Positions 1 to 9,590 of a stretch of DNA of 64,000 nucleotides are shown here, piece by piece. The stretch lies in assembly GCA_036274155.1 (NCBI GenBank), contig DASUGH010000018.1, forward strand, positions 47,380-111,379, in the 5' to 3' direction. The stretch is from Gp6-AA40 sp036274155. GTDB taxonomy: Bacteria; Acidobacteriota; Vicinamibacteria; Vicinamibacterales; UBA2999. A model generated the notes under the pieces. That model ran no database searches. It was not told the origin of the DNA and worked only from the letters and a program-made list of their open reading frames with translations. The first letter of the stretch is position 1. Every line of letters begins with the position of its first letter. The position numbers were made by a program, and so were the translations under genes.

Positions 1-1704
1 GGCGGACGCGGCGCGGGCGGAGGTGCACAGGCGGCTGGCGGACGCGGCGGGGCGCAGCAACCTGCGCCGACCGGCGTGACCGTTGCCGGCGAGGTGAAGA
101 ACTTCACACGCGTCACCGACGAGATGCTGCGCAACCCGCCTCCCGGCGAGTGGCCGATGCTCCGCCACGATCAGTTCGCGTCGAGCTACAGCCCGCTCAC
201 GCAGATCACGAGCAGCAACGCGCAGGAGCTGCAGCTGCAGTGGGTGGCGCCGATGGCCGAAGGCGGCACCAACCAGCCGGCGCCGCTCGCTCACAACGGC
301 GTCATCTATCTGATGAACACCGGCGGCATCATCCAGGCGCTCGACGGCAGAAACGGCGATCTGATCTGGGAGCATCGCCTCGGCGGCAATACGGCCATGC
401 GCGGCATGTCGCTCTACGACGACAAGCTGTACCTCGCGATGAGCAACGCTCACCTCGTGGCGCTCGACGCGCGCAACGGCAAGATGGTGTGGGACGTGGC
501 CATGCCGGATGGCCGTCCCAGCTCCAGCGGTCCCATCGTCGCGCGCGGCAAGGTGATCGAAGGGATGGGCGGCTGCCAGCAGTACGGAGACCAGAAGTGC
601 TTCATCAGTGCCTATGACGCGATGACTGGCAAGCAGCTGTGGAAGTTCCACACGGTGGCGCGCGAGGGCGAGCCGGGCGGCGACACGTGGGGCAAGCTCA
701 CGAGCCCGTTCCGGGCCGGAGGCGAGACCTGGATCACCGGCAGCTACGATCCGGATCTCAACCTGACGTTCTGGGGCACGGCGCAGGCCAAGCCGTGGAT
801 GCCGGTGAGCCGCGGCATGCGGACGATCGACAAGGCGCTGTATACGAGCGCCACCGTGGCGCTCGACGTCGACAGCGGCAAGCTCGCGTGGCACTTCCAG
901 CATGCGCCGGGTGAAGCGCTGGATCTGGACATCGTCTTCGAGCGGGTGCTCGTGGACTCGGGCGATCAGAAGTTCGTCTTCACGGTCGGCAAGGACGGCG
1001 TCCTCTGGAAGCTCGATCGCAAGACCGGCAAGTACCTGGGTCACAAGGAAACCGTGTTCCAGAACGTGTGGGACTCGTTCGACGCCAAGACGGGCGAGCC
1101 GACCTACAGGCTGGACATCCTCGAGCATCAGATCGGGCAGTGGGTCGACGGCTGCCCGAGCACCGAAGGTGGCCACAACTGGCAGGCCATGAGCCACAGC
1201 AAGGTGACCAACTCTCTCATCATCCCGCTCAGCCAGAGCTGCATCGCCATCCGCGCGCAGCGGGTCGAGCAGGTGATCCCCGGCGGGAACGGCGGCGGTG
1301 CCGATCGACGCTTCTACGAGATGCCGGGCACGGACGGCAACATCGGCAAGCTGGCCGCGTTCGACGTGAACAGCATGAAGGAGGTATGGGCGCTCCAGCA
1401 GCGCGCGCCGTTCCTCACGTCGGTGTTGTCGACGGCAGGCGGCGTGGCCTTCGTGGGCGATCTGGCTCGCGAATTCAAGGCGGTCGACTCGAGGACCGGC
1501 AAGGTCCTCTGGCGGACGCGGCTGGCGACGTCGGTGCAGGGCTTCCCGATGTCGTTTGCCATCGACGGTCGGCAGTACGTCGCCGTGACGACAGGGCTCG
1601 GCGGCGGCAGCCCGCGCCTCGTGCCGTCGACGATTGCTCCGGAGATTCGTGTGCCAACGACCGGGCAGGCGCTGTACGTGTTCGCGCTGCCGGAGAAGAA
1701 ATAG
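1..1704 (+). CDS. PQQ-binding beta-propeller quinoprotein, 5' end outside window
   Basis: The frame is open from base 1, so the true start lies upstream; the GTG at 76 is an internal codon. The visible part begins with a Gly/Arg/Ala/Gln linker and then carries repeated propeller blades with the motif AxDxxxGKxxW (ALDGRNGDLIWE, ALDARNGKMVWD, AYDAMTGKQLWKF, AVDSRTGKVLWRT). This is the quinoprotein dehydrogenase repeat. The blade around GGCQQYGDQKCFISAYDA resembles PQQ alcohol dehydrogenases, but the usual active-site Asn/Asp segment is not obvious, so the substrate cannot be named. Such proteins are periplasmic and pass electrons to cytochrome c. The Gly-rich linker could join a missing N-terminal domain, possibly a cytochrome c domain. 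It ends 26 bp before the STAND regulator. Quinoprotein fold is confident; specific activity is not. Confidence 0.85.
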   Translation, partial: GGRGAGGGAQAAGGRGGAQQPAPTGVTVAGEVKNFTRVTDEMLRNPPPGEWPMLRHDQFASSYSPLTQITSSNAQELQLQWVAPMAEGGTNQPAPLAHNGVIYLMNTGGIIQALDGRNGDLIWEHRLGGNTAMRGMSLYDDKLYLAMSNAHLVALDARNGKMVWDVAMPDGRPSSSGPIVARGKVIEGMGGCQQYGDQKCFISAYDAMTGKQLWKFHTVAREGEPGGDTWGKLTSPFRAGGETWITGSYDPDLNLTFWGTAQAKPWMPVSRGMRTIDKALYTSATVALDVDSGKLAWHFQHAPGEALDLDIVFERVLVDSGDQKFVFTVGKDGVLWKLDRKTGKYLGHKETVFQNVWDSFDAKTGEPTYRLDILEHQIGQWVDGCPSTEGGHNWQAMSHSKVTNSLIIPLSQSCIAIRAQRVEQVIPGGNGGGADRRFYEMPGTDGNIGKLAAFDVNSMKEVWALQQRAPFLTSVLSTAGGVAFVGDLAREFKAVDSRTGKVLWRTRLATSVQGFPMSFAIDGRQYVAVTTGLGGGSPRLVPSTIAPEIRVPTTGQALYVFALPEKK

Positions 1705-1730
1705 CGGCGGGTCTGTAAGATGGAAGGGCC

Positions 1731-4088
1731 ATGAAGTCCGGCGCTCCGCCGTCATTTGGCGCGCAGCTCAAAGCGCTCCGCGAGGCGGCAGGCTTCACCC
1801 AGGAAGAGCTCGCGACGATTGCCGGCCTTTCGGTTCACGCGGTGAGCGCGCTGGAACGGGGGCAACGCCGGCGGCCCCATGTCGAAACCGTGCGGGCGCT
1901 GTCGGCCGCACTCGACCTGACCGGTGCGACCCGTGACGCCTTTCTTCAAGGAGCGCGGGAACCTGCACAGACCACTGCGCTCGATGAGCTGAGTGGCCCC
2001 TCCATGCCGTTGGCGCTCACGGCTCTCCTCGGACGGGAGGCTGACCTTCGCACGCTGCAGCGGTGGCTCGCTGAAGATGCACGCCTCATCACGCTCGTCG
2101 GGCCCGGAGGCGTGGGGAAGACTCGGCTGGCGTTGGAGCTTGGGCGCGCGATCGCCGCCGAGGGCGTCACTCGCGCAGTGTTCGTCCCGCTGGCGGCGAT
2201 TCGGAATCCTGCATTCGTCGCCTCGGCGATCGCCGAGGCGCTCGGACTGGCGGACGTGACCGCGCTCGACTTGCCGAAGCGGGCGCGGCTCGCGTGCGAG
2301 CATCATCCGACACTGCTGGTTCTCGACAACTTCGAGCAGGTACTGGACGCGTCGTCAATGGTGGCGGACCTCCTGGCGGCCGTCGAACAGCTGCGAGTGC
2401 TGGTCACCAGTCGCGCGCCTCTTCGTGTCAGAGGAGAGCGCGAATACGCGCTCGGACCACTCGCGTTGGATGTGGACGACGACGCCTCGTCCCCCGCTGA
2501 GTTCGCGCGTTCACCGGCGGTCCGGTTGTTCGTGGAACGGGTTCGAGACGTGCAGCCAGGCTTTCGCCTCACGTCGGCAAACGGCCGCATCGTGACGGCG
2601 ATTTGTCGCCGGCTCGACGCGCTGCCGCTCGCGCTCGAGCTTGCCGCCCCCTGGATCAAAGTGCTGCCGGTCGAGGAGCTGCTCCGCCGACTCACGGACG
2701 ACGTGCTGCTCTCGAGCATCGGTCCGCGCGATCTCCCCGAACGCCAGCAGACGATCAACGCGACGGTCGCCTGGAGTTATCAACTGCTGCCGCCAAACGA
2801 GCAGCGCGTGTTCCGTCGTCTCGGCGCGCTGCCAGGTCGATTTCCGATCGAGGCGGCTGTCGCCGTCCTCGCTGGCAGTGAAGGCTCCGGGAAGGCTGCC
2901 GATGATGTGGTTCGCGACGTGGCCACCTTGATCGACAGAAGCCTTCTTCTGAGGGCCGAGACCTCGGTAGCCAGTCGCCCGCTCTATCAGATGCTCGAGA
3001 CAGTGCGGGCCTTCGCAGCGTTCGAGCTCGCTGCGGCGGGCGAGCGCGACGACGCGTTCGAAGGGCTCGTCCGCTATTGCCTCGCCGAGGCCTCACGCGC
3101 GGAGCAGGGACTGATGGGGCCGGCGCAGGGCGAATGGCTGGATCGCGTGCGTGATGATCTCGAGAATTACCGGGGCGTACTGGCGTGGCTCATCGAGCGC
3201 GGACGCCCGAGCGAAGTGTCCGCGATCGCGTGGGGGCTGAAGTACTTTTGGCTGATCCGCGGGCATGCGGCGGAAGGCCTCGAATGGTACGAACAGATTC
3301 TGAATCTGCCGTCTCTGCCCCCTGCTGCTGAATCGAGAGCGCTCCTCGGAGCCGTTGGCATGTGGTGGACGCAGGGAGAACTCGGGCGCGCACGCACCGG
3401 ACTCGACCGCGCGCTGGCCCTTGCCCATGGTGCGGATGACAGGGAGATGATCGCGCAGGCCGAGCATCTCTTAGGGCATGTTGAACACGCGGTTGGCAAC
3501 GTGAGCGAGTCCCGCGAACGGTTCGCGCACAGTATCGAAGGATTCCGCGCGTTGTCGATCCCGTCAGGCACTGGCAATGCGCTGAGCGGGATGGCGGTGC
3601 TCGCCCTTGCCACCGGCGACGCCGCGTACGCTGAACGTCTGCTCGATGAAGCCACATCGGTGCTGCAACAGGCCGGTCCCTGGTTCCTGACGTGGGCGCT
3701 GTATGTGCGCGCGGTGCTTGCGGTGCGGCGAGCAAACCCCAATGAAGCAATCGTCCTGGTGCGGGAGAGCCTCACGCGCATCCGCCAGCTCCATGACAAG
3801 TTCGCGTTCGTCTACGCGCTGGTCCCGCTCGCCGCCGCCGCGGTACTCAACGGCGACGATGCATGGGCAGCGCGAATCGTTGGCGCCCGGGACGCGGTCA
3901 CCGAACGCACAGGTGTCACGGTCGTCGACAAATCGGTAGGGGACCTCCAGGAACAGTCGGAACGGGAGGCGCGTGCACGCCTCGGGCCAGAACGCTGGGC
4001 GCTCGCCTATGCGGCCGGACGCCGTGCCTCTATCGATTCGTTGATGGTGGACATCGACCGCGCCCTGAGAAGCCCCGCACACGCGTAG
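1731..4088 (+). CDS. XRE-family HTH regulator with STAND (NB-ARC-like) ATPase and TPR-like region
   Basis: A 785-aa multidomain regulator. Residues about 8-65 form an XRE helix-turn-helix (FTQEELATIAGLSVHAVSAL). A STAND ATPase follows, with Walker A GPGGVGKT at 124-131 and Walker B LLVLDNFEQ around 195-203, and the LPLALELAAPW segment typical of COG3903 predicted ATPases. The C-terminal third is helical, Ala/Leu/Arg-rich and TPR-like. In this family ATP-driven oligomerisation after ligand binding to the repeats controls DNA binding, as in AfsR/MalT-type regulators. The ATG has no strong Shine-Dalgarno (GGAAGGGCC upstream). It lies between a quinoprotein and a TonB receptor on the same strand and may control either. 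The ligand is unknown. A link to phage defence is possible for STAND proteins in general, but nothing here shows it. Confidence 0.9.
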   Translation: MKSGAPPSFGAQLKALREAAGFTQEELATIAGLSVHAVSALERGQRRRPHVETVRALSAALDLTGATRDAFLQGAREPAQTTALDELSGPSMPLALTALLGREADLRTLQRWLAEDARLITLVGPGGVGKTRLALELGRAIAAEGVTRAVFVPLAAIRNPAFVASAIAEALGLADVTALDLPKRARLACEHHPTLLVLDNFEQVLDASSMVADLLAAVEQLRVLVTSRAPLRVRGEREYALGPLALDVDDDASSPAEFARSPAVRLFVERVRDVQPGFRLTSANGRIVTAICRRLDALPLALELAAPWIKVLPVEELLRRLTDDVLLSSIGPRDLPERQQTINATVAWSYQLLPPNEQRVFRRLGALPGRFPIEAAVAVLAGSEGSGKAADDVVRDVATLIDRSLLLRAETSVASRPLYQMLETVRAFAAFELAAAGERDDAFEGLVRYCLAEASRAEQGLMGPAQGEWLDRVRDDLENYRGVLAWLIERGRPSEVSAIAWGLKYFWLIRGHAAEGLEWYEQILNLPSLPPAAESRALLGAVGMWWTQGELGRARTGLDRALALAHGADDREMIAQAEHLLGHVEHAVGNVSESRERFAHSIEGFRALSIPSGTGNALSGMAVLALATGDAAYAERLLDEATSVLQQAGPWFLTWALYVRAVLAVRRANPNEAIVLVRESLTRIRQLHDKFAFVYALVPLAAAAVLNGDDAWAARIVGARDAVTERTGVTVVDKSVGDLQEQSEREARARLGPERWALAYAAGRRASIDSLMVDIDRALRSPAHA

Positions 4089-4174
4089 ACCACGTCGTCG
4101 CGCAGCGCGACGGCGGGCAGGTTGGCTCTTTCTCTGGCTGGCCGGAGTGGTACGCTCGAGGGCCGGAGAACGCC

Positions 4175-6727
4175 CTGACACATCACGCACCCTCACGAAC
4201 ACGCAATTGGAGATCTGCCGCAGCGTGTCTGCTGACACTGCTCGCGTGCCTCGCCGTGTTTCGACCGGCATCGGCGCAAACGGCGTCGGCGACCCTGACC
4301 GGCACAGTGGTCGACGAGTCTCGCGCCGCCCTGCCGGATGTCGTGGTGATCGCGATCAACGACGAAACGGGACTTCGGCGGCAGGCGATGTCCGACCCGG
4401 AAGGCCGCTTCACTATCACGATGCTGCCAGCCGGCCGGTATTCCGTCACCGCACGTCGCGCCGGTTTCACCGATGCCGAGGCGAAGAACATCCTCTTGAA
4501 TGCGAACAGCGAGGCGACGGTCGCGCTTGAGCTGCGGATTGCGCCGTTCAGCGAAGTGGTGCCCGTGCAGGTTGCGCCAGGGCAGCTGAGCGCCACGCCA
4601 TCGACCATCGATCTGTCGCCGCTCGAAGTCAGCAGCGTCGCGGGCACTGGCGACAACATCTTTCGCGTCCTGCAGACGCTGCCTGGCGTCGTCGCCGTGA
4701 ACGACTTCGACAGCCGCCTGAGCGTGCGCGGCGGCGGACCGGATCAGAACCTCACCATGATGGACGGGATCGAGATCCACAACCCGTATCGTCTCTTCGG
4801 CCTGACGAGCGCTTTCAACCCCGAGACGGTTCAGAGTTTCGAACTGACCGCCGGCGCGTTCAGCGCCAGATACGGCGACCGTCTCTCGTCGATTCTCGTC
4901 ATCGAGAACCGCAGCGGGACCGAGCAGCGACCGTTCGCCGGCTCGGTCAGCATGGCGCTCACCGACGCCAACATCGTCACCGAAGGGAGGTTGTTTGGCG
5001 CGGCGAGCGGATCGTGGCTGGTCACGGCACGGCGGACCTACTACGACCTCGTTGCCGAGCGGCTCGTGGACAGTGATCTGCCAGGCTTCGCCGATCTTCA
5101 GACGAAGATCGTGTGGTCACCACGCCCCGGTCAGCAACTGGCCATTGTCGGGCTCTCGAGCCGCGAGAGCACCGATGCGGAGTTCGACGGCGATACGGAG
5201 GGTGAGAGGCTGTCGCTCCTGTCCAACACGCACAACGACCTTGCCGCCGTTTCGTACCACGCGCCGTTCGGTGCGCGCATCTCGAGCAAGACGACGGCGT
5301 CCTGGTATCACAATCGCGAGGAGCTGGACTTCGACGGCGACTTCAGGGACGGTGCTCGCCGATCGAATCGCCCGGGCGACGATGCGGAGCCGTTCGCCAG
5401 CGTCGTCTTCACGCGTGGCGTCGCGGTGCGAGATCTGGCCGTGCGGCAGGAGCTGGTCATCAAGGCAGCCGACACGCACCTGTTGGAAACCGGCTTTGAG
5501 AGCCACGCGCTCCAGACGGAGTGGGACTGGCGGATTGCCGGCGCCCGTAATCCAAACGAAGCGAACGGATCGAGCGCGCTCGGCGGAGCGGGGCTCCCCT
5601 CGTTGCTCGACTCGTCGCGTTCCGCCTGGCGCGGCGGGGCATGGCTGATCGACCGATGGACTCTGAGCCCCCGGCTCACGGCAGAGCCAGGGCTGAGGCT
5701 CGATTGGAGCGGAATGGCAAACGAGACCGTGGTGTCGCCGCGGATGGCGCTGGCCGCGGATCTCGGAAGCGGCTTGCAGCTGCGCGTCGCCGGCGGCCTG
5801 TTCACGCAGGGCCCGGGCTACGAGAAGCTGCTGCAGTCGGACTACTTCCTCGATTTGAGCAACGCCGACGACCTCGGTCTGCGCAGCGAGCGCGCCTGGC
5901 ACGGACTCGTCGGACTCGAACGCACGCTCGGGTGGGGAATCGAGGCGCGCGCTGAGGCGTACTACAAGCACTTCGACCGGCTCATTGTCGGGCGGCTCGA
6001 GACGCCAGACGAACTTGCCGCACGCAGAGCGACGTACGACTTTCCTGCCGACCTCCACGATCAGCTGCCGAGCGCCCCGCAGATCACGACCATTCCCGGA
6101 AACGTCGGCGCCGGCCGCGCGTACGGGGTCGACCTGTATCTCGCCCGACGTGCGCGCTCGTCGAGCGACCGTCTGAGCGGCTGGGTGTCTTATACGTGGG
6201 GCCGGGCAGAAACGACAGCATATGGACGAACGTACCCGGCGGACTACGACCGTCCGCACGCGCTGAGTCTCGTCGCGAACTATCGACTGAGCCGGTTGAT
6301 CGAGATCGGGACGACCCTGCGTGCGCAATCCGGATTTCCGTACACCATGCCGATCGGCGTCCGCGTCGCTGCTGTCGAAGACACGGGCGACGCCGACGGC
6401 GATGGCAACGCCACCGAGCTCGTCCCGCTGCGCGATGGGGTCGGCCTGCCTGTGTGGAACGCCGACTTCGGTGACTCGAGCAACTTGAATTCCGGCCGGC
6501 TGCCGATGTTCGCGCGCGTCGACCTGCGGGCAACGTTCCGGCCGCGATGGCAGAGCGGACGATGGCAGCTCTATGTCGAAGTCATCAACCTTTTGAACCG
6601 GGATAACGTCGGCAGCGTGGACACCGAGCTCGTATTCGATCCCAGCGCGGACCGGCCGCGAGTGATCACGACCACCGAAGGGGCGCTGCCGCTGCTCCCT
6701 TCGTTCGGTGTGCGCTTCAGGTACTGA
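4175..6727 (+). CDS. TonB-dependent receptor with N-terminal carboxypeptidase-regulatory domain; probable CTG start
   Basis: Outer-membrane receptor of about 850 aa. A signal peptide (cluster of Leu/Ala ending at PASAQ) precedes a carboxypeptidase-regulatory beta-sandwich (TLTGTVVDESRAALPDV, then DPEGRFTITMLPAGRYSV). A plug follows (VLQTLPGVVAVNDF, LSVRGGGPDQNLTMMDGIEI) and then a beta-barrel ending in an aromatic C-terminus (VRFRY). No ATG, GTG or TTG lies before the signal peptide outside the overlap with the preceding gene. The ATG at 3863 would need a 226-bp overlap and an implausible N-terminus, and the GTG at 4256 would cut through the hydrophobic core. CTG at 4175 has GGAG 6 nt upstream and is my preferred start. 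The substrate is unknown. The gene converges on the kinase gene with a 22-bp gap. Confidence 0.85.
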   Translation: MTHHAPSRTRNWRSAAACLLTLLACLAVFRPASAQTASATLTGTVVDESRAALPDVVVIAINDETGLRRQAMSDPEGRFTITMLPAGRYSVTARRAGFTDAEAKNILLNANSEATVALELRIAPFSEVVPVQVAPGQLSATPSTIDLSPLEVSSVAGTGDNIFRVLQTLPGVVAVNDFDSRLSVRGGGPDQNLTMMDGIEIHNPYRLFGLTSAFNPETVQSFELTAGAFSARYGDRLSSILVIENRSGTEQRPFAGSVSMALTDANIVTEGRLFGAASGSWLVTARRTYYDLVAERLVDSDLPGFADLQTKIVWSPRPGQQLAIVGLSSRESTDAEFDGDTEGERLSLLSNTHNDLAAVSYHAPFGARISSKTTASWYHNREELDFDGDFRDGARRSNRPGDDAEPFASVVFTRGVAVRDLAVRQELVIKAADTHLLETGFESHALQTEWDWRIAGARNPNEANGSSALGGAGLPSLLDSSRSAWRGGAWLIDRWTLSPRLTAEPGLRLDWSGMANETVVSPRMALAADLGSGLQLRVAGGLFTQGPGYEKLLQSDYFLDLSNADDLGLRSERAWHGLVGLERTLGWGIEARAEAYYKHFDRLIVGRLETPDELAARRATYDFPADLHDQLPSAPQITTIPGNVGAGRAYGVDLYLARRARSSSDRLSGWVSYTWGRAETTAYGRTYPADYDRPHALSLVANYRLSRLIEIGTTLRAQSGFPYTMPIGVRVAAVEDTGDADGDGNATELVPLRDGVGLPVWNADFGDSSNLNSGRLPMFARVDLRATFRPRWQSGRWQLYVEVINLLNRDNVGSVDTELVFDPSADRPRVITTTEGALPLLPSFGVRFRY

Positions 6728-6749
6728 GTGGAGAGCCTGCGCGTCGCGC

Positions 6750-9590
6750 CTATCGCAGCCCTTCTATCAGGAAGAGATTGTCCGTTCGGCGACCTAACGT
6801 ATACGCATACGCATCTCCGTCGCGCGACACCCAGAGATCGAACTGGGTGACGCCCGCTGGATCCGACAGCCGGACGTCCCGAACGAGCTCCCGCCTGCCG
6901 CTGTCGATCGTGCGCCGGACGACACGCGCGGTTGCGCCGTCGCGTTCCACGAGCAGAATCGACCTCCCGTCTGCGCTCCAGCGAGCCGGCAGGCCGGACT
7001 CTGCGCCAGGCAGCTCGCGCCTTCCATCGGCATCCACCGAATACACGACGAGCGCGCCTCCCTCCAACGCGGCGACCGCGCTGCCGTCCGGCGACAGCAC
7101 GGCCGGGCCGGTGATGCCTTCCGGCGTGATCGGCTTCGTCCATCCCTGCTGAAAGTCGTGCACGAACGCACGCGGCGGGCGGCCGGGCTCCCACCCGTGT
7201 GGTATCAGCAGGCGCCGGTCGCCTACTGACACGTCGCAGGTGCGATCGCTCCAGCTGGAACGGCCGGTTGGGTCTGCGACACGGCGCTCGAACTGGATCG
7301 GAAGGTCGACGGTACGAGGCGTCCCCGTACCGGTCGGCATCAACGTCAGGCTGTCGAAGACGTAACGCGGGCTATGGGCCGACGTGCCGATCGCGACCCA
7401 GTCGCCGCCGGAGCTCAGCGCGAGCGGCGCCTCACTGAACCCCAGTTGAACCGCATCCGCCTCGTCCAGCGCGCGCAGCGCGAGAACCGCCCCACCGAGT
7501 TTGTCGACACGCTCGTGATTATCCCAAAGCAGGACCGACCGCCCGTCGGCCGCGAAGTGGCCGACGCGCGTTGCGTTGTGCAGGGTGAGGTCGCGCTCGA
7601 AGTGTTCACGTCCTCGCGATCCGTGAACTGAGTAGCGCAGCGATCCGGACGACACCAGCACTCGTCCGTCTGCCGCAAGGTCTCTCAACCTGACATATGC
7701 CGGGAACCGGTGCACGACCCGTCTGCGTCCCGTCAGGTCGAGCGCCTCGAGGCTCATCTGCGTGCCACCGGCACCAGGTTCGGCCTCCGACGAGCTCACC
7801 CAGATTTCGTTGCCATCCGGCGCCCACACGCAGTCGCCGCCGCGACCAAGCCCGTCGGACAGCAGGCGCGCCGGACCGCCTGGCTCAGCGATCATCAAGG
7901 TGCCCCAGATCGAGAAGAAACAGACGCGGCGGCCGTCGGGTGAGATGCGCGGACTGAGCACCACGTTCGATTCGTGCACGATCGTTCCCGCCGGAAACTC
8001 GAGCCTGGCGCGCGTGCCCTCCTGATGCACGATGGCCATCGTCCTGCCGTCCGGCCCCCAATCCGCTGCGGTGACGTTCGCATCCACGCTCCGGGGCTTT
8101 CCGCCGGCGAACGGAACGATTGCGAGCGTCCCGAGAGGCTCGAACCCGTGAATCGCCGGGCGCTCCGTGGACAACGCGAGCGTTCCGTCCCGCGAGAACG
8201 CGAGCAGGTCCGCGGGGCCGACATCGAGGGGTCTGGATTCGCGACTGCCAAGGCGCGTCGAGTAGATGCGGTACGGCTCGCCATCCCACGACGCGCTGTA
8301 GACGATGGTATGTCCGTCGGCGGCGAAGCGCGCGTCGCCAATATGACCTTGGCGGAACGTGAACTGGTGTACCGATACTGGTCGCGGCTGCGAGCGTATG
8401 CGTTCGACTGCATAGCCGACGCCGGTCACGACGACCGCGAGTCCCGCGGTGAGCATGGAGCGACGCGATACCGCACGGTGGCGCTGCGCCGAACGCTCCA
8501 CCGGCGCGCCGACAGCAGGCGGCGCACCGGCGACGAGCTGCAGCGCGTACGCGAGATCGTGCGCGTTCTGGAATCGTTCCGCGACCGGCTTCGCCAGACA
8601 CCGCATGATGGTGCGGGCGAGAGCCGGCGACACGCGAGCCGGATCGGGCTCGGGCGGATCGTGGAACAACACCGCGCGGATGGACTCGGATCGCGTCGCG
8701 CGTGCGAAGGGAGGTTCGCCGGTGGCGGCCTCGTACAGCGCCACCCCGAGCGAGAACAGATCGGCGCGGCCGTCGACCTCGTCGCCGGTGAGCTGCTCCG
8801 GGGCCATGTATCCCGGCGTGCCGAGGAGCGCGCCGCTCGAGGTGGGGTTCGTTCCCTGGCGATCGTCGACGCGAATCGGTCTCGCGATGCCGAAATCGAG
8901 GATCTTCACGACGCCGTCGCTGGTCAGGAAGATGTTCTCGGCTTTCAGATCGCGATGGACGATGTGACGGTCGTGCGCCGCGGCGAGGCCGCGCGCCACC
9001 TGGATCCCCAGGTCGATGACGGTGTGTTCCGGCAGGGCTCCCGCGCTCATGAGCTCCCGCATGGTGTGGCCGTGGAGCAGCTCCGTGACCAGGTACTGCG
9101 TCTCCCCGTCCTCGCCGACGTCGTAGAGCGCGACGATGTTCGGGTGCGACAGCGACGCGATGGTGTGCGCCTCGCGCGCGAGGCGCCGGCGTGCGCCCTC
9201 GTCGCTCGTCAGATGCGGCGCCAGGACTTTGATGGCGACGTCACGATTGAGGCGGCTATCGCTCGCCCGGTAGACGGCGCCCATGCCGCCCGCGCCGACG
9301 ATTCCGGTGATGGTAAATCGTCCCAGCGAGGTGCCAGGGGCAAGCGCCACGGCGGTACCGCCGGCGCGTTCCAGATCCGTCCGGGTATCGCCGCGCAACA
9401 GATCGTCGGCGATACCGTTCAACGGCCCCTCGGCGCTTTCCTGTGCGAGCAGCAACTCGACGACGCGGCGGATGTCGGGGCGCGCTGTCGCCAGAAGGGC
9501 CGGCCGGTCCGCAGCGGTGCGATCGTATGCCGCGCAATACAGCTCCTCGATCTGCCTCCACTGCGCGGGATCGAGGCTGTCGGCGCTCAT
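6750..9590 (-). CDS. PknB-type Ser/Thr protein kinase with C-terminal TolB/WD40-like propeller
   Basis: A 946-aa membrane kinase. The kinase domain spans about residues 90-350: glycine loop VGAGGMGAV, Lys in VAIK (121), catalytic loop HRDLKAEN (Asp 214), DFG (232-234) and APE in GYMAPEQL. A single transmembrane helix follows at about 379-395. The remaining ~540 residues form a propeller of TolB/WD40-type repeats (SPDGRRVCFFS, SPDGSAVAALEGG, SADGRSILLVE), a presumed extracytoplasmic sensor. The ATG at 9590 overlaps the stop of the ECF sigma gene as ATGA, so translation is coupled. Coupling of this sigma class to Ser/Thr kinases is a known arrangement in which the kinase is thought to control the sigma factor. 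All catalytic residues are present. Confidence 0.94.
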   Translation of the reverse strand: MSADSLDPAQWRQIEELYCAAYDRTAADRPALLATARPDIRRVVELLLAQESAEGPLNGIADDLLRGDTRTDLERAGGTAVALAPGTSLGRFTITGIVGAGGMGAVYRASDSRLNRDVAIKVLAPHLTSDEGARRRLAREAHTIASLSHPNIVALYDVGEDGETQYLVTELLHGHTMRELMSAGALPEHTVIDLGIQVARGLAAAHDRHIVHRDLKAENIFLTSDGVVKILDFGIARPIRVDDRQGTNPTSSGALLGTPGYMAPEQLTGDEVDGRADLFSLGVALYEAATGEPPFARATRSESIRAVLFHDPPEPDPARVSPALARTIMRCLAKPVAERFQNAHDLAYALQLVAGAPPAVGAPVERSAQRHRAVSRRSMLTAGLAVVVTGVGYAVERIRSQPRPVSVHQFTFRQGHIGDARFAADGHTIVYSASWDGEPYRIYSTRLGSRESRPLDVGPADLLAFSRDGTLALSTERPAIHGFEPLGTLAIVPFAGGKPRSVDANVTAADWGPDGRTMAIVHQEGTRARLEFPAGTIVHESNVVLSPRISPDGRRVCFFSIWGTLMIAEPGGPARLLSDGLGRGGDCVWAPDGNEIWVSSSEAEPGAGGTQMSLEALDLTGRRRVVHRFPAYVRLRDLAADGRVLVSSGSLRYSVHGSRGREHFERDLTLHNATRVGHFAADGRSVLLWDNHERVDKLGGAVLALRALDEADAVQLGFSEAPLALSSGGDWVAIGTSAHSPRYVFDSLTLMPTGTGTPRTVDLPIQFERRVADPTGRSSWSDRTCDVSVGDRRLLIPHGWEPGRPPRAFVHDFQQGWTKPITPEGITGPAVLSPDGSAVAALEGGALVVYSVDADGRRELPGAESGLPARWSADGRSILLVERDGATARVVRRTIDSGRRELVRDVRLSDPAGVTQFDLWVSRDGDAYAYTLGRRTDNLFLIEGLR

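Noticed and set aside
3863..4174. Long form of the first TonB receptor from ATG 3863
   Set aside because: Would overlap the STAND gene by 226 bp and place the signal peptide about 120 residues into the protein.
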